Shown: piece after piece, positions 37,360-46,852 of the stretch
Position numbering within the stretch: position 1 is the first letter of the stretch
How the letters are laid out: each line of letters opens with the position of its first letter
NCBI RefSeq assembly: GCF_000300335.1
Contig: NZ_AMRM01000019.1
Span: 1-64,000, forward strand
Source of the DNA: Nitratireductor pacificus pht-3B
GTDB taxonomy: Bacteria > Pseudomonadota > Alphaproteobacteria > Rhizobiales > Rhizobiaceae
DNA length: 64,000 nt
Direction of reading: 5' to 3'
Notes under the pieces: model-generated
Seen by the model: the letters and a program-made list of their open reading frames with translations, nothing else
Database searches by the model: none
What the model was told of the DNA's origin: nothing
Translations under genes and position numbers: made by a program

Positions 37360-37403
37360 ACGAGTGACGAAGGGTGCCGGTAGCACCCCACGGGATTTTC
37401 GAC

Positions 37404-38285
37404 ATGACAGGCAAGATTGAGAAAGTGGGTGTGATCGGCGCCGGCCAGATGGGCAGCGGCATCGCACATGTGGCGGCGCTCTCGGGCTATGAGGTCAAGC
37501 TCTACGACCTTTCGGCCGAACGGATCGAGGCCGGCATCGCGACGATTTCCGGCAATATGGCGCGTCAGGTCTCGTCGGGAAAGCTGGAAGACAAGGTGCG
37601 CCAGGAGGCGTTGGACCGCATTTCTCCGGCGACCACCATGGAAGCGCTCGCCAACATGGATCTTGTGATCGAGGCGGCCACGGAAGACGAGACCGTCAAG
37701 CGCAAGATCTTCGCCCAGCTCTGCCCGGTGCTCAACCCGGAAGCGCTGGTCGCCACGAACACCTCGTCGATCTCCATCACGCGGCTGGCGGCGCAGACAG
37801 ATCGTCCCGAACGCTTCATCGGCATCCATTTCATGAACCCGGTTCCGGTGATGAAGCTGGTCGAGCTGGTGCGCGGCATCGCCACCGAGGACGACACGTT
37901 CGAGAAAGCCCGCGCCTTCGTCCAGAGCCTCGACAAGACGACGACCGTCGCGGAAGATTTTCCCGCCTTCATCGTCAACCGCATCCTCCTGCCGATGATC
38001 AACGAGGCGATCTACACCCTGTATGAGGGCGTCGGATCGGTCGAGGCCATCGACACGGCCATGAAGCTCGGCGCCAACCATCCGATGGGCCCGCTGCAGC
38101 TCGCCGACTTCATCGGCCTCGACACCTGCCTGTCGATCATGCAGGTGCTCTACGAGGGTTTAGCCGACTCCAAGTACAGGCCCTGCCCGCTGCTGGTGAA
38201 ATATGTCGAGGCCGGCTGGCTCGGCCGCAAGGCCGGACGCGGCTTCTACGACTATCGCGGCGAGACCCCCGTTCCGACGCGCTAG
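37404..38285 (+). CDS. hbdA: 3-hydroxybutyryl-CoA dehydrogenase
   Basis: Oxidises or reduces 3-hydroxybutyryl-CoA with NAD(H), linking beta-oxidation and polyhydroxybutyrate or acetoacetyl-CoA metabolism. The 293-residue protein has the Rossmann [11 protein letters not shown] (9-19), the catalytic His in [10 protein letters not shown], the NTSS motif and the C-terminal helical domain with [14 protein letters not shown] and [13 protein letters not shown]. The ATG at 37404 fits family starts; a GTG ten codons earlier is possible. It follows etfBA after a terminator and a palindrome. Its stop codon TAG is the left end of repeat copy B. Confidence 0.94.
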   Translation: MTGKIEKVGVIGAGQMGSGIAHVAALSGYEVKLYDLSAERIEAGIATISGNMARQVSSGKLEDKVRQEALDRISPATTMEALANMDLVIEAATEDETVKRKIFAQLCPVLNPEALVATNTSSISITRLAAQTDRPERFIGIHFMNPVPVMKLVELVRGIATEDDTFEKARAFVQSLDKTTTVAEDFPAFIVNRILLPMINEAIYTLYEGVGSVEAIDTAMKLGANHPMGPLQLADFIGLDTCLSIMQVLYEGLADSKYRPCPLLVKYVEAGWLGRKAGRGFYDYRGETPVPTR

Positions 38286-38384
38286 CGTTTTGCAGTCAGG
38301 TGGAATCACCTGACGTCCGCATAAACGCAAAAAAGAAGAGATGGACCCGCTCGGCGTTTCTGTGAAACGTTGAACGGGTCTTAT
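38285..38384. repeat. Two-hairpin dispersed repeat, copy B
   Basis: Second copy, between convergent hbdA and fadE. First hairpin TCAGGTG (38296-38302), GAAT, CACCTGA (38307-38313). Second hairpin GACCCG (38344-38349) with CGGGTC (38375-38380) around CGTTTC/GAAACG (38355-38360, 38364-38369) and the loop TGT. It starts on the last base of the hbdA stop codon and ends 6 bases before the fadE stop codon. Confidence 0.88.
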
Positions 38385-38389
38385 GTCCC

Positions 38390-40675
38390 CTATTCGGCGG
38401 CTTCCTGCCGCGCGGATTTCCTCCGCGTGGCCGGCCTCGCGGGTTTGTGCTGCGACGCCGTTGCCGAAATGTCCTCCATGCTGAACGCATCCACCGCGAT
38501 CACCCGCTCGACCGCCGCCTGAACTTCCGCGAGCTCTGCATACTCACCTTCGGTGATCAGCCCCATATCCAGCGCTTCCCGTGCGTCACGAACGTCCTTG
38601 GCGCGCATCTTCTTCTCGATCGGCGCGGCGTCGACCACCAGCCGGAAAGCCTTTTCCAGATCCTTCAGCGGGTGTTCGTCATGCCCGCCGCCCAGATAGA
38701 GATCGGGCGTCAGCCGGTCGCGCTGGGCCGAGGGCTTGAGCAGGATCTCCGCCACCTTGCTGCTCAGGCGGTCGGACGGGGCGGGGTTGGGCACGCCGAG
38801 CGGAAATGCGATCAAGCGCACCAGCCAGGCAGCCGGCCGGCTCGGCAGATTGTCGAGGACGCCGCGAAACGCCGTGCCGATCCGCGCTTCCCCGGCCAGC
38901 ATCAGGTAATCCACGATCGGCTTGTCCGCGGCCTGGCGGCCCTCGGTTTCGTAACGCTTGAGCACAGCCCCGAGCAAATAGAGTTCGGCCAGGATGTCGC
39001 CGAGGCGCGCCGAGATCATCTCCTTCCGCTTCAGCGCTCCGCCGAGCGTCAGCAGCGCGAAATCGGAAAGGAGAGCGAACGCCGCCGCATGGCGCGACAG
39101 ACGCCGCCAATGGCCGGGCATCGCCGCCTTCCTGGGCGCGGGACTGAGAAGCCCGCCGGTCCAGCCGCGCAGAAAGGCGCGCCCGGCCGTCTTGAACGCA
39201 TGCCCGACATGCTTCCAGAAGGTCTCGTCGAAACGGTCGAGCCCCGCCTCGCGGTCCTCGTCCGACAGGGCGAGCAGCTCGTCGAGCATATAGGGATGCG
39301 AGCGGATTGCCCCCTGGCCGAAGATCATCAGATTGCGCGTCAGGATGTTGGCGCCCTCGACGGTTATGCCGACAGGCACGGCCCGGTAGGCTGCCCCCAT
39401 ATAGTTCTTCGGCCCGTCGATGATCGCCTTGCCGCCGTGAATATCCATCGCATGCTCGACCGAGCGGCGCATCCGTTCCGTGGCATGGTATTTCATGATC
39501 GCCGAGAGAACCGAGGGCTTGTGCCCTTCGTCGAGCGCCGCCAGCGTCACCCGTCGCGCCGCGTCGATCAGATAGGCGTTGCCGCACAGTTCGGCGAGCG
39601 GCTCCTGGATGCCCTCGAACAGGCCGATCGGCACGTTGAACTGCGTGCGCACCCGCGCATAGGCGCCCGTGGCGCGCGCGCACATCGCGGCGGATGCCGC
39701 CGATTGCGACGGCAGCGATATGCTGCGTCCCGCCGCCAATGCCGTCATCAGCATGGTCCAGCCCTGGCCGATCTGCGCCTCGCCGCCGAGAATATGATCG
39801 AGCGGCACGAACACGTCCTCGCCATGGAGCGGCCCGTTCTGGAAGAAGGTGAACTGCGGGATGTGCCGGTCGCCGTGGCGAACACCCTTCGTGTCGGTCG
39901 GCAGCAGCGCCACCGTGATACCCAGCTCCTCGCCGCGCCCCAGATGGTTTTCCGGATCGCGCATCTTGAACGCCAGGCCCATCACCGTCGCGACGGGGCC
40001 GAGCGTGATGTAGCGCTTGGAGAAATTGAGCCGCAGGCCGAGGACCTTCCGCCCTTTCCAGGTTCCGTACTCCACAACGCCCGTATCGGTCATCGCCGCC
40101 GCGTCGGAGCCCGCATGCGCCGAGGTCAGCCCGAAACACGGAATCTCCCGCCCGTCGGCGAGCCTTGGCAGCCAGTAATCCCGCTGCTCGTCCGTGCCGA
40201 AATGCATCAGCAGCTCGCCCGGTCCGAGCGAGTTCGGCACCATCACCGTGACCCCGGCGACGATGCTGGCGGACGAAACCATGCGGACGACTTCCGAATG
40301 GGCGGTGTTGGAAAAACCCAGCCCGCCGTAGCGTTTGGGAATGATCATGCCGAAGAATTTCTTCCGGCGCATGAACTCCCACACCGCCGGCGACAGGTCC
40401 CGGTCGCGCCAGTTGAGCGTCCAGTCCTCGAGCATGCCGCACAACTCGCGCACCGGCCCCTCCATGAACGCCTGCTCCTCGCCCGACAGGCGGGCCGGCG
40501 CCATGGAAAGGAAGGCGTCCCAGTCCGGGTTGCCGGTGAACAGCTCGCCGTCCCACCAGACCGTGCCGGCATCGATGGCTTCGCGCTCGGTGTCGGAAAT
40601 GGGCGGCATGATCTTGCGCGCCCAGTTGAAGACCGGCTTGGAAATACGGTCGCGACGGAATGTCCTGAAGCTCAT
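38390..40675 (-). CDS. fadE: Acyl-CoA dehydrogenase (FadE type)
   Basis: Catalyses the first dehydrogenation of fatty acid beta-oxidation and delivers electrons to ETF. The 761-residue protein is the long FadE form: an N-terminal acyl-CoA dehydrogenase half (about 75-480, with SAHAGSDAAAMTDTG and the FAD-binding GGKAIIDGPKNYMG) and a C-terminal DUF1974-like half of about 280 residues with KPIVDYLMLAGEARIGTAF. The N-terminal hydrophobic region of E. coli FadE is absent. GGAGG lies eight bases before the ATG. etfBA and hbdA are close by, so the four genes form one functional block on both strands. Confidence 0.93.
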   Translation of the reverse strand: MSFRTFRRDRISKPVFNWARKIMPPISDTEREAIDAGTVWWDGELFTGNPDWDAFLSMAPARLSGEEQAFMEGPVRELCGMLEDWTLNWRDRDLSPAVWEFMRRKKFFGMIIPKRYGGLGFSNTAHSEVVRMVSSASIVAGVTVMVPNSLGPGELLMHFGTDEQRDYWLPRLADGREIPCFGLTSAHAGSDAAAMTDTGVVEYGTWKGRKVLGLRLNFSKRYITLGPVATVMGLAFKMRDPENHLGRGEELGITVALLPTDTKGVRHGDRHIPQFTFFQNGPLHGEDVFVPLDHILGGEAQIGQGWTMLMTALAAGRSISLPSQSAASAAMCARATGAYARVRTQFNVPIGLFEGIQEPLAELCGNAYLIDAARRVTLAALDEGHKPSVLSAIMKYHATERMRRSVEHAMDIHGGKAIIDGPKNYMGAAYRAVPVGITVEGANILTRNLMIFGQGAIRSHPYMLDELLALSDEDREAGLDRFDETFWKHVGHAFKTAGRAFLRGWTGGLLSPAPRKAAMPGHWRRLSRHAAAFALLSDFALLTLGGALKRKEMISARLGDILAELYLLGAVLKRYETEGRQAADKPIVDYLMLAGEARIGTAFRGVLDNLPSRPAAWLVRLIAFPLGVPNPAPSDRLSSKVAEILLKPSAQRDRLTPDLYLGGGHDEHPLKDLEKAFRLVVDAAPIEKKMRAKDVRDAREALDMGLITEGEYAELAEVQAAVERVIAVDAFSMEDISATASQHKPARPATRRKSARQEAAE

Positions 40676-40765
40676 GGCCGGCCTCCATTGTTGCGTGCAC
40701 TATAGCAGGCATGGTGTTGCAGGGCGAACGGCCGCGGCGCGCTTTCGGTTCCGGCGGCCCCGGGT

Positions 40766-43183
40766 TCAGGCCGCCGTGCGCTTGCGCTCGTGCTCGGCCA
40801 GATAGCCGACGATGGCATCCGACGGGATCGGTTTGCTGAACAGGTGGCCCTGCGCCTCGTCACATCCCATGGCGCGGATGATGCGCAGCTGTTCCTCGGT
40901 TTCGACGCCCTCGACCACCGTCGTCATGCCGAGCGTGAAGGCCAGGTTGACGATGGTCTGCACGATCGCGGCCTGGTCGGCGCTCTTTGCGATGTCCTTG
41001 ATGAAGAGCCGGTCGATCTTCACCTTGTCGAATGCGAATCTCTGCAGATAGCTGAGCGACGAATAGCCGGTGCCGAAATCGTCGAGGGAGATGCGCGACC
41101 CCAGCTTGCGCAGGCGCTTTAGGTCGACATGCAGCTTGCGATTGTCTTCCAGCAGCAGCGTTTCGGTGATCTCCAGCTCCAGCCGATGGGCGGGCGTGTC
41201 CGTCTCGACGAGAACCCGGGCCACCGTCTCGACGATGTCGTCACGCTTGAACTGCATCGGAGAGAGGTTCGCGGCGATGCAGATGCTTTCCGGCAATGAC
41301 TTCAGTTCCAGGCAGACCTGCCGCAAGACCCATTCGCCCAGCGGCACGATGGCGCCCGTATCCTCGGCGATCGGAATGAACTCGTCCGGCGAAACCTCCC
41401 CGTGAACGGGATGCCTCCAGCGCAGCAAGGCCTCGAACGTCGTCACCTTGTTGGCGTCGAGGTCGATGATCGGCTGGAACACCAGATAGAACTGCTCGTC
41501 GAGATTGGCGGCCCGAAGCTCCGTTTCCAGCGTCCTGCGCCGCTGCAGGCGCTTGTTCATGTCCGGCTCGTAGAAGCGGTAGACGCCGCGCCCGTCGGCC
41601 TTTGCCTGGTAGAGGGCGACATCGGCCTGCATCAGGAGGTCGTCCGCCTCCTCGCCGCCGGTGGTCGCCACGATGCCGATGCTGGCACCAGTCAGCACCT
41701 GGTGTCCGTCGATCAGATAGGGCTCGTCTATCACCGCGATCAGCCGCTTGACGAGATTGACCGCCTGATCGGAGCCGTCGAGATTGCCCTGAACGACGAC
41801 GAACTCGTCGCCGCCGAGCCGCGCGACGACATCCGTCTCGCGCACGGTGGCCTTGATGCGGCGGGCGACTTCGCGCAGAAGCGCATCCCCGGCCGGATGG
41901 CCGAGCGTGTCGTTGATGCCCTTGAAATTGTCCAGATCGATGCACATCACCGCGGTCGAGAGCGCGCGTTCGCTGCTGAGCCGCAGGATCTCCTCCAGGC
42001 GCTCGCGCATCATCAGCCGGTTCGGAAGGTCCGTCAGGGTATCGTGGCGCGCCATGTAGGCCACCTGGGCCTGTGCCTTGTGGCGCTCGGTGATGTCCTC
42101 GTAGGTCGCAACCCAGCCGCCGCCCTTCATCGGCTGGTGCGAGATGAGGATCGTCCGCCCGTCGTCCAGCTCCTGGATGAGCGTGTTCGAACGGTTCTGC
42201 CGTATCAGGGCGGACTGGAGTGCCGATATCCGCTCGGCCTCGTCCCGGTCATGCGCGCCCGCCGCGACCATGCTGTCGAGCAGGTCCGGGAAGGACAGCC
42301 CGGGCTTCAGCTGGTCGCTGGAAAGGCCGTAGATGCTCTCCATCTTCTGATTGCTGACGATCAGCTTCTGATGCGCGTCGAACATGCAGAGGCCGTGCGA
42401 CATGTTGTTCAGGGCCGTGTTGAACAACAGGTTCTGGGTGATCAGTTCCTCATTGGCGCGCCGCGCTGCTGCCGCGCTCTCGGCCAGCTCCGCTCTGGTG
42501 CGCAACAGGTCCTCGTTCGTCGCCTTCAGGCGCCGCTGCACGCTGATCTGAAGCCGGTGCTGCCAGCGCAGCATGGCGACGAAGATGAAGCCGCTCAGCA
42601 CCAGACCGAGCGCAAGAATGGAAAAGATCCAGTGCAGCCTCAGCAGCTCGCGCTGGTCGCGCGCCTGCGCTGTGGCGCCGTATTCGTTGGACTGCGACGC
42701 CAGCGCGATCATCTTGCGCTCGAGAGGCTCGGTCAGTTCGAGCGCCAGCTGCGCGTTCTCGGGTTTGTCGATGTCGTCGATGAACGTGCCGATGCGGCGC
42801 ACCACGGATGCCATCTCCTCGACGGCTTCCCGGCTGTCAGGGACTTCCGTAACGAATCCCAGGAATTCGCCGCTCTGGAACAGGTCCATACGGCTCACCA
42901 GGATCTGGTAGCGCAGACTGACGTCCTGCTTGGTGGCCTGCGGGGGATCCACGAGCATCCCGGCAAGCCTTTGCCTGAACCGCAGGAGCTCGTTCATCCC
43001 CTGACTGGCACTGAAGGCGATGTTGTAGCGGAAGATCTGGCTTAGTGCCTCCTGGCGCTTGAAGGCCAGGACGGAGATGTAGAGCGCCGAAACGGCGAGC
43101 GCGACGATGCAGATGGTCAGCACCGTCTGAACCACGCGCGAGGCTGTGCGGCGCCCCGAGGTCTCCGCGGCGGAGGCAGACAT
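40766..43183 (-). CDS. GGDEF-EAL c-di-GMP signalling protein with periplasmic sensor
   Basis: An 805-residue membrane protein. Transmembrane helices at about 16-40 and 183-205 frame a periplasmic region of about 140 residues of unknown fold. Then come a coiled coil (about 205-250), a PAS domain (255-370), GGDEF (375-540) and EAL (555-800). The cyclase motif GGDEF (457-461) is intact with the inhibitory RxxD (RETD) five residues before it. The phosphodiesterase motifs EALLRW, NLSPMQF, EITET, DDFGTGYSSL and EGVE are all present. Both activities are therefore possible. It follows a periplasmic protein gene by 20 bases, most likely its ligand-binding partner. Confidence 0.95.
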   Translation of the reverse strand: MSASAAETSGRRTASRVVQTVLTICIVALAVSALYISVLAFKRQEALSQIFRYNIAFSASQGMNELLRFRQRLAGMLVDPPQATKQDVSLRYQILVSRMDLFQSGEFLGFVTEVPDSREAVEEMASVVRRIGTFIDDIDKPENAQLALELTEPLERKMIALASQSNEYGATAQARDQRELLRLHWIFSILALGLVLSGFIFVAMLRWQHRLQISVQRRLKATNEDLLRTRAELAESAAAARRANEELITQNLLFNTALNNMSHGLCMFDAHQKLIVSNQKMESIYGLSSDQLKPGLSFPDLLDSMVAAGAHDRDEAERISALQSALIRQNRSNTLIQELDDGRTILISHQPMKGGGWVATYEDITERHKAQAQVAYMARHDTLTDLPNRLMMRERLEEILRLSSERALSTAVMCIDLDNFKGINDTLGHPAGDALLREVARRIKATVRETDVVARLGGDEFVVVQGNLDGSDQAVNLVKRLIAVIDEPYLIDGHQVLTGASIGIVATTGGEEADDLLMQADVALYQAKADGRGVYRFYEPDMNKRLQRRRTLETELRAANLDEQFYLVFQPIIDLDANKVTTFEALLRWRHPVHGEVSPDEFIPIAEDTGAIVPLGEWVLRQVCLELKSLPESICIAANLSPMQFKRDDIVETVARVLVETDTPAHRLELEITETLLLEDNRKLHVDLKRLRKLGSRISLDDFGTGYSSLSYLQRFAFDKVKIDRLFIKDIAKSADQAAIVQTIVNLAFTLGMTTVVEGVETEEQLRIIRAMGCDEAQGHLFSKPIPSDAIVGYLAEHERKRTAA

Positions 43184-43203
43184 GGTTCAGGCCTGCCCCA
43201 AGC

Positions 43204-43731
43204 CTATCGCACCGTCAGTCGTCGGACTTGCCATACCGAGCGCGAGTAGAATTTCTGCGTGCTCAGCTCGACGTCGGAATCGTAGGGATAGATGATGAAC
43301 AACGGTCCCTTGTCGCTGACGGGCATGTAGTTCCCATCGCGCTTGTAGGCGAGAATGGCGCCATACTGCGCAAAATCGGCGATCGGCACGGGCGCCTGGT
43401 AATCGTTGAGCGCCGTCACGACCACTTCCTGCCCGTCCGCCTTCACGCTCTCCATCAGGTCGGCGAGAAGGACCCCTTCGAACTCGACGGGACCGTTGAA
43501 CCAAGGCGTGGTCGTCGTGATCTTTCCGGACTTCAGATTTTCGAGCATCGCCAGGTCGAAATCCGCCACCCCTTCCCCGTTGGTGGCGCCCACTTTCCCG
43601 TCGATGGTGAGAATGACGTCGCCTTCGGGATTGGGCAGCGTTGCATCCTGCGCCAGCACCGGGGCGGCGAGCAGCATCAACGCGGCCAGAGCCGCCGTCC
43701 AGCCTCGTATGAACTTCTGTGTTGTCGACAT
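43204..43731 (-). CDS. Periplasmic molybdopterin-fold (SUOX-like) protein without cysteine
   Basis: A 175-residue exported protein: a signal peptide to about residue 27 (LAAPVLAQ), then a domain that resembles the sulfite-oxidase-type molybdopterin-binding fold, with VILTIDGKVG, FDLAMLENL, FEGVLLADLMESV and VVVTALNDYQAPVPIADF. The mature part has no cysteine at all, so the molybdenum ligand of true oxidoreductases is missing; it is probably a ligand-binding or scaffolding protein. It lies 20 bases before the GGDEF-EAL gene on the same strand, so I infer it delivers a periplasmic signal. Automated pipelines often call it an oxidoreductase. Confidence 0.75.
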   Translation of the reverse strand: MSTTQKFIRGWTAALAALMLLAAPVLAQDATLPNPEGDVILTIDGKVGATNGEGVADFDLAMLENLKSGKITTTTPWFNGPVEFEGVLLADLMESVKADGQEVVVTALNDYQAPVPIADFAQYGAILAYKRDGNYMPVSDKGPLFIIYPYDSDVELSTQKFYSRSVWQVRRLTVR

Positions 43732-43811
43732 CGTGAAGCCTCTCTGCTGGATTTACTGGAGAATGCCCGCATCGTAATCGCCGGCTAACCAACAAGAAGT
43801 TAATGTCACAT

Positions 43812-43833
43812 GCCCGTTCCGAAAGAAACGGGC
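43812..43833. other. Hairpin in the divergent region before the QueD-like gene
   Basis: GCCCGTT (43812-43818) pairs with AACGGGC (43827-43833) around CCGAAAGA. There is no T-tract, so it may be an operator or an RNA structure. The surrounding 292-base gap (43732-44023) holds both divergent promoters; TTGACA at 43851 is present but no matching -10 was found. Nothing else recognisable. Confidence 0.35.
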
Positions 43834-44023
43834 TTGGCCGGGACGGCGCATTGACAGGTATAAACCGTGGTGCCAAACCTCCATCCCGCAGCGATCATAC
43901 ATCGAACCGCATCAACGGTGGTACTGCTGATTCAGCGGGTCCGGTTTCCGGTGGAAACACATACCCACCTGGCATTTGCGGCCTGAAACGAGGCCGCGGA
44001 CCTTCGTTCTGGGAGTGAATGCA

Positions 44024-44380
44024 ATGGAAACATACAAGGAATTCACGTTCGAAGCGGCGCACAAGCTGGAACCTTATTCCGGGCTGCATGGCCATTCCTT
44101 CAAAGTCTCCGTGCATCTTGTAGGCGAGCCGGACCCCGTCTTCGGCTGGGCTGCCAACCTGTACGAGGTCGAAAAGCAGATCGATGCCATCCACGGCATT
44201 CTGGACCATACATATCTTAACGATATCGAGGGGCTTTCGGTTCCGTCGCTGGAAAACCTGGCAAAGTGGATCTTCGACAAGCTGGCGGAAAAATCCCCGG
44301 CGCTCGACCGGGTCGAGCTGAAGCGGGGCGCGGAAGGCCAGGCCGAAGGCTGCATCTATCGCCGCCGCGAAGCGGCTTGA
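44024..44380 (+). CDS. QueD-like 6-carboxytetrahydropterin synthase homologue, catalytic Cys missing
   Basis: A 118-residue T-fold protein close to QueD, with the zinc ligands His13 (AAH) and His22/His24 (LHGHSF) and the Asp-His pair in LDHTYLND. However, the loop between AAH and HGH is six residues shorter than in E. coli QueD and has no cysteine, whereas the enzyme's catalytic Cys sits there. The C-terminal pterin-anchoring KET motif is replaced by KRGAEGQAEGC. So classic QueD activity is doubtful; another pterin or nucleotide reaction or a regulatory role is possible. The stop faces tlpA across an inverted repeat. Confidence 0.8.
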   Translation: METYKEFTFEAAHKLEPYSGLHGHSFKVSVHLVGEPDPVFGWAANLYEVEKQIDAIHGILDHTYLNDIEGLSVPSLENLAKWIFDKLAEKSPALDRVELKRGAEGQAEGCIYRRREAA

Positions 44381-44399
44381 GGACCGCACAGGCAAGGCA

Positions 44400-44432
44400 G
44401 CCCTGCGCAATGACGTTCAGGTCGCGCAGGGC
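44400..44432. terminator. Inverted repeat between the QueD-like gene and tlpA
   Basis: GCCCTGCGC (44400-44408) and GCGCAGGGC (44424-44432) are a perfect 9-bp pair with a 15-base loop, set between convergent stops. It could work as a two-way terminator, although neither side has a long T-run directly after it. Confidence 0.4.
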
Positions 44433-44452
44433 GTCGGTCCGGCTGAAAAAAC

Positions 44453-45133
44453 CTAGTTTCCTGCCAGCAAGGCCGAGTCGATCAGCCGGAAGGCATCAGG
44501 GCTTGCCCATTCGGCGGGTCCGTTCATATGCGCGAGCAGGCAGCCATCGGTCCCGATCAGGAGGGTCGCCGGCAGCCCCAGCGCCAGGCTCTGGCCCTTC
44601 AAGTCATTGAATATCTTCATCGAGCTGTCGCGATAGTAGCCGAGGGATTCTATTCCCGTTTCCTCGAGAAAGGCTTTCGGCTTCGTGTCATCGCCGCGAT
44701 CGACGTTGACGGCAACGACTTCGAACCGGTCGGAACCCTTCTCCTCCTGCAGCGTGTCGAGCGCCGGCATCTCCTCGCGGCAGGGCGCGCACCAGGTTGC
44801 CCAGAGGTTCAGCAGCACGACCTTGCCGCCAAAATCGGCGATGGACATCGCCTGACCGTCCGGTCCGTTGAACGACAGGCCGTTCATCGACCGCGGCGGA
44901 TGCGCCGCGAGCATCGCGGCAACCTCTCCGGTCGCCGCCTGCCCGGTGGCGCGGGCCAGCGCGTCGTTGGCGGCGCATTGCGCATCCGCCGCACCCGCCT
45001 TCTCCGACAGGGCGGCGATGTTGCCATCCGGGGCGCCCTTCACGTATACCGCAATCGCACCTCCGACGGCGCCTGCGGCGACGGCAAGGACGATCAGGCG
45101 GAGTGCCGGGAATTTCCGTTTCTGCTTCGACAT
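44453..45133 (-). CDS. tlpA: TlpA family thiol:disulfide oxidoreductase
   Basis: A membrane-anchored periplasmic thioredoxin of 226 residues. An N-terminal helix (about 12-30) anchors it, and WCAPC (114-118) is the active site. Two additional cysteines, Cys53 and Cys198, match the extra structural disulfide described for Bradyrhizobium TlpA, which is needed for assembly of cytochrome oxidase. The start at 45133 follows GGAAAG; earlier in-frame codons give no leader. It is divergent from argH, 30 bases away, an arrangement seen in several Rhizobiales. Confidence 0.9.
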   Translation of the reverse strand: MSKQKRKFPALRLIVLAVAAGAVGGAIAVYVKGAPDGNIAALSEKAGAADAQCAANDALARATGQAATGEVAAMLAAHPPRSMNGLSFNGPDGQAMSIADFGGKVVLLNLWATWCAPCREEMPALDTLQEEKGSDRFEVVAVNVDRGDDTKPKAFLEETGIESLGYYRDSSMKIFNDLKGQSLALGLPATLLIGTDGCLLAHMNGPAEWASPDAFRLIDSALLAGN

Positions 45134-45163
45134 TTTTCTTTCCACACGAACCACCCGGTTATC

Positions 45164-46588
<1,425 letters not shown>

Positions 46589-46625
46589 AACGCAGCGCAC
46601 GCACTTTCAAGGAACGGAACGCCTC

Positions 46626-46829
46626 ATGACGGCCCGCAGAACGCTCACCCTCCTCATGCTCGGCCTGCTCGTCGGCCTCGCCGCCTGCGGCCGCAAGGCC
46701 GCGCTCGATTCGCCCTACGAGGCCGCCGTCGATGCGCGAAAACAGGCTGAGCAGAACGACGAACCCGTGCCGCCAGAGCCGAAGAAGCCGGTCGCCGACC
46801 GTCCGTTCGTTCTGGACCGCCTGCTCTAA
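46626..46829 (+). CDS. lptM: LPS translocon maturation chaperone LptM-like lipoprotein
   Basis: A 67-residue lipoprotein (LptM, formerly YifL): signal MTARRTLTLLMLGLLVG, lipobox LAAC at about residues 16-20, then a short acidic and proline-rich tail ending ADRPFVLDRLL. In E. coli LptM helps LptD fold with LptE in the outer membrane. The argH-lptM-lysA order is conserved in many proteobacteria and supports the call. The start is chosen by the signal peptide. Confidence 0.85.
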   Translation: MTARRTLTLLMLGLLVGLAACGRKAALDSPYEAAVDARKQAEQNDEPVPPEPKKPVADRPFVLDRLL

Positions 46830-46852
46830 CCTTCTTTCGAAAGCACGTTTCC

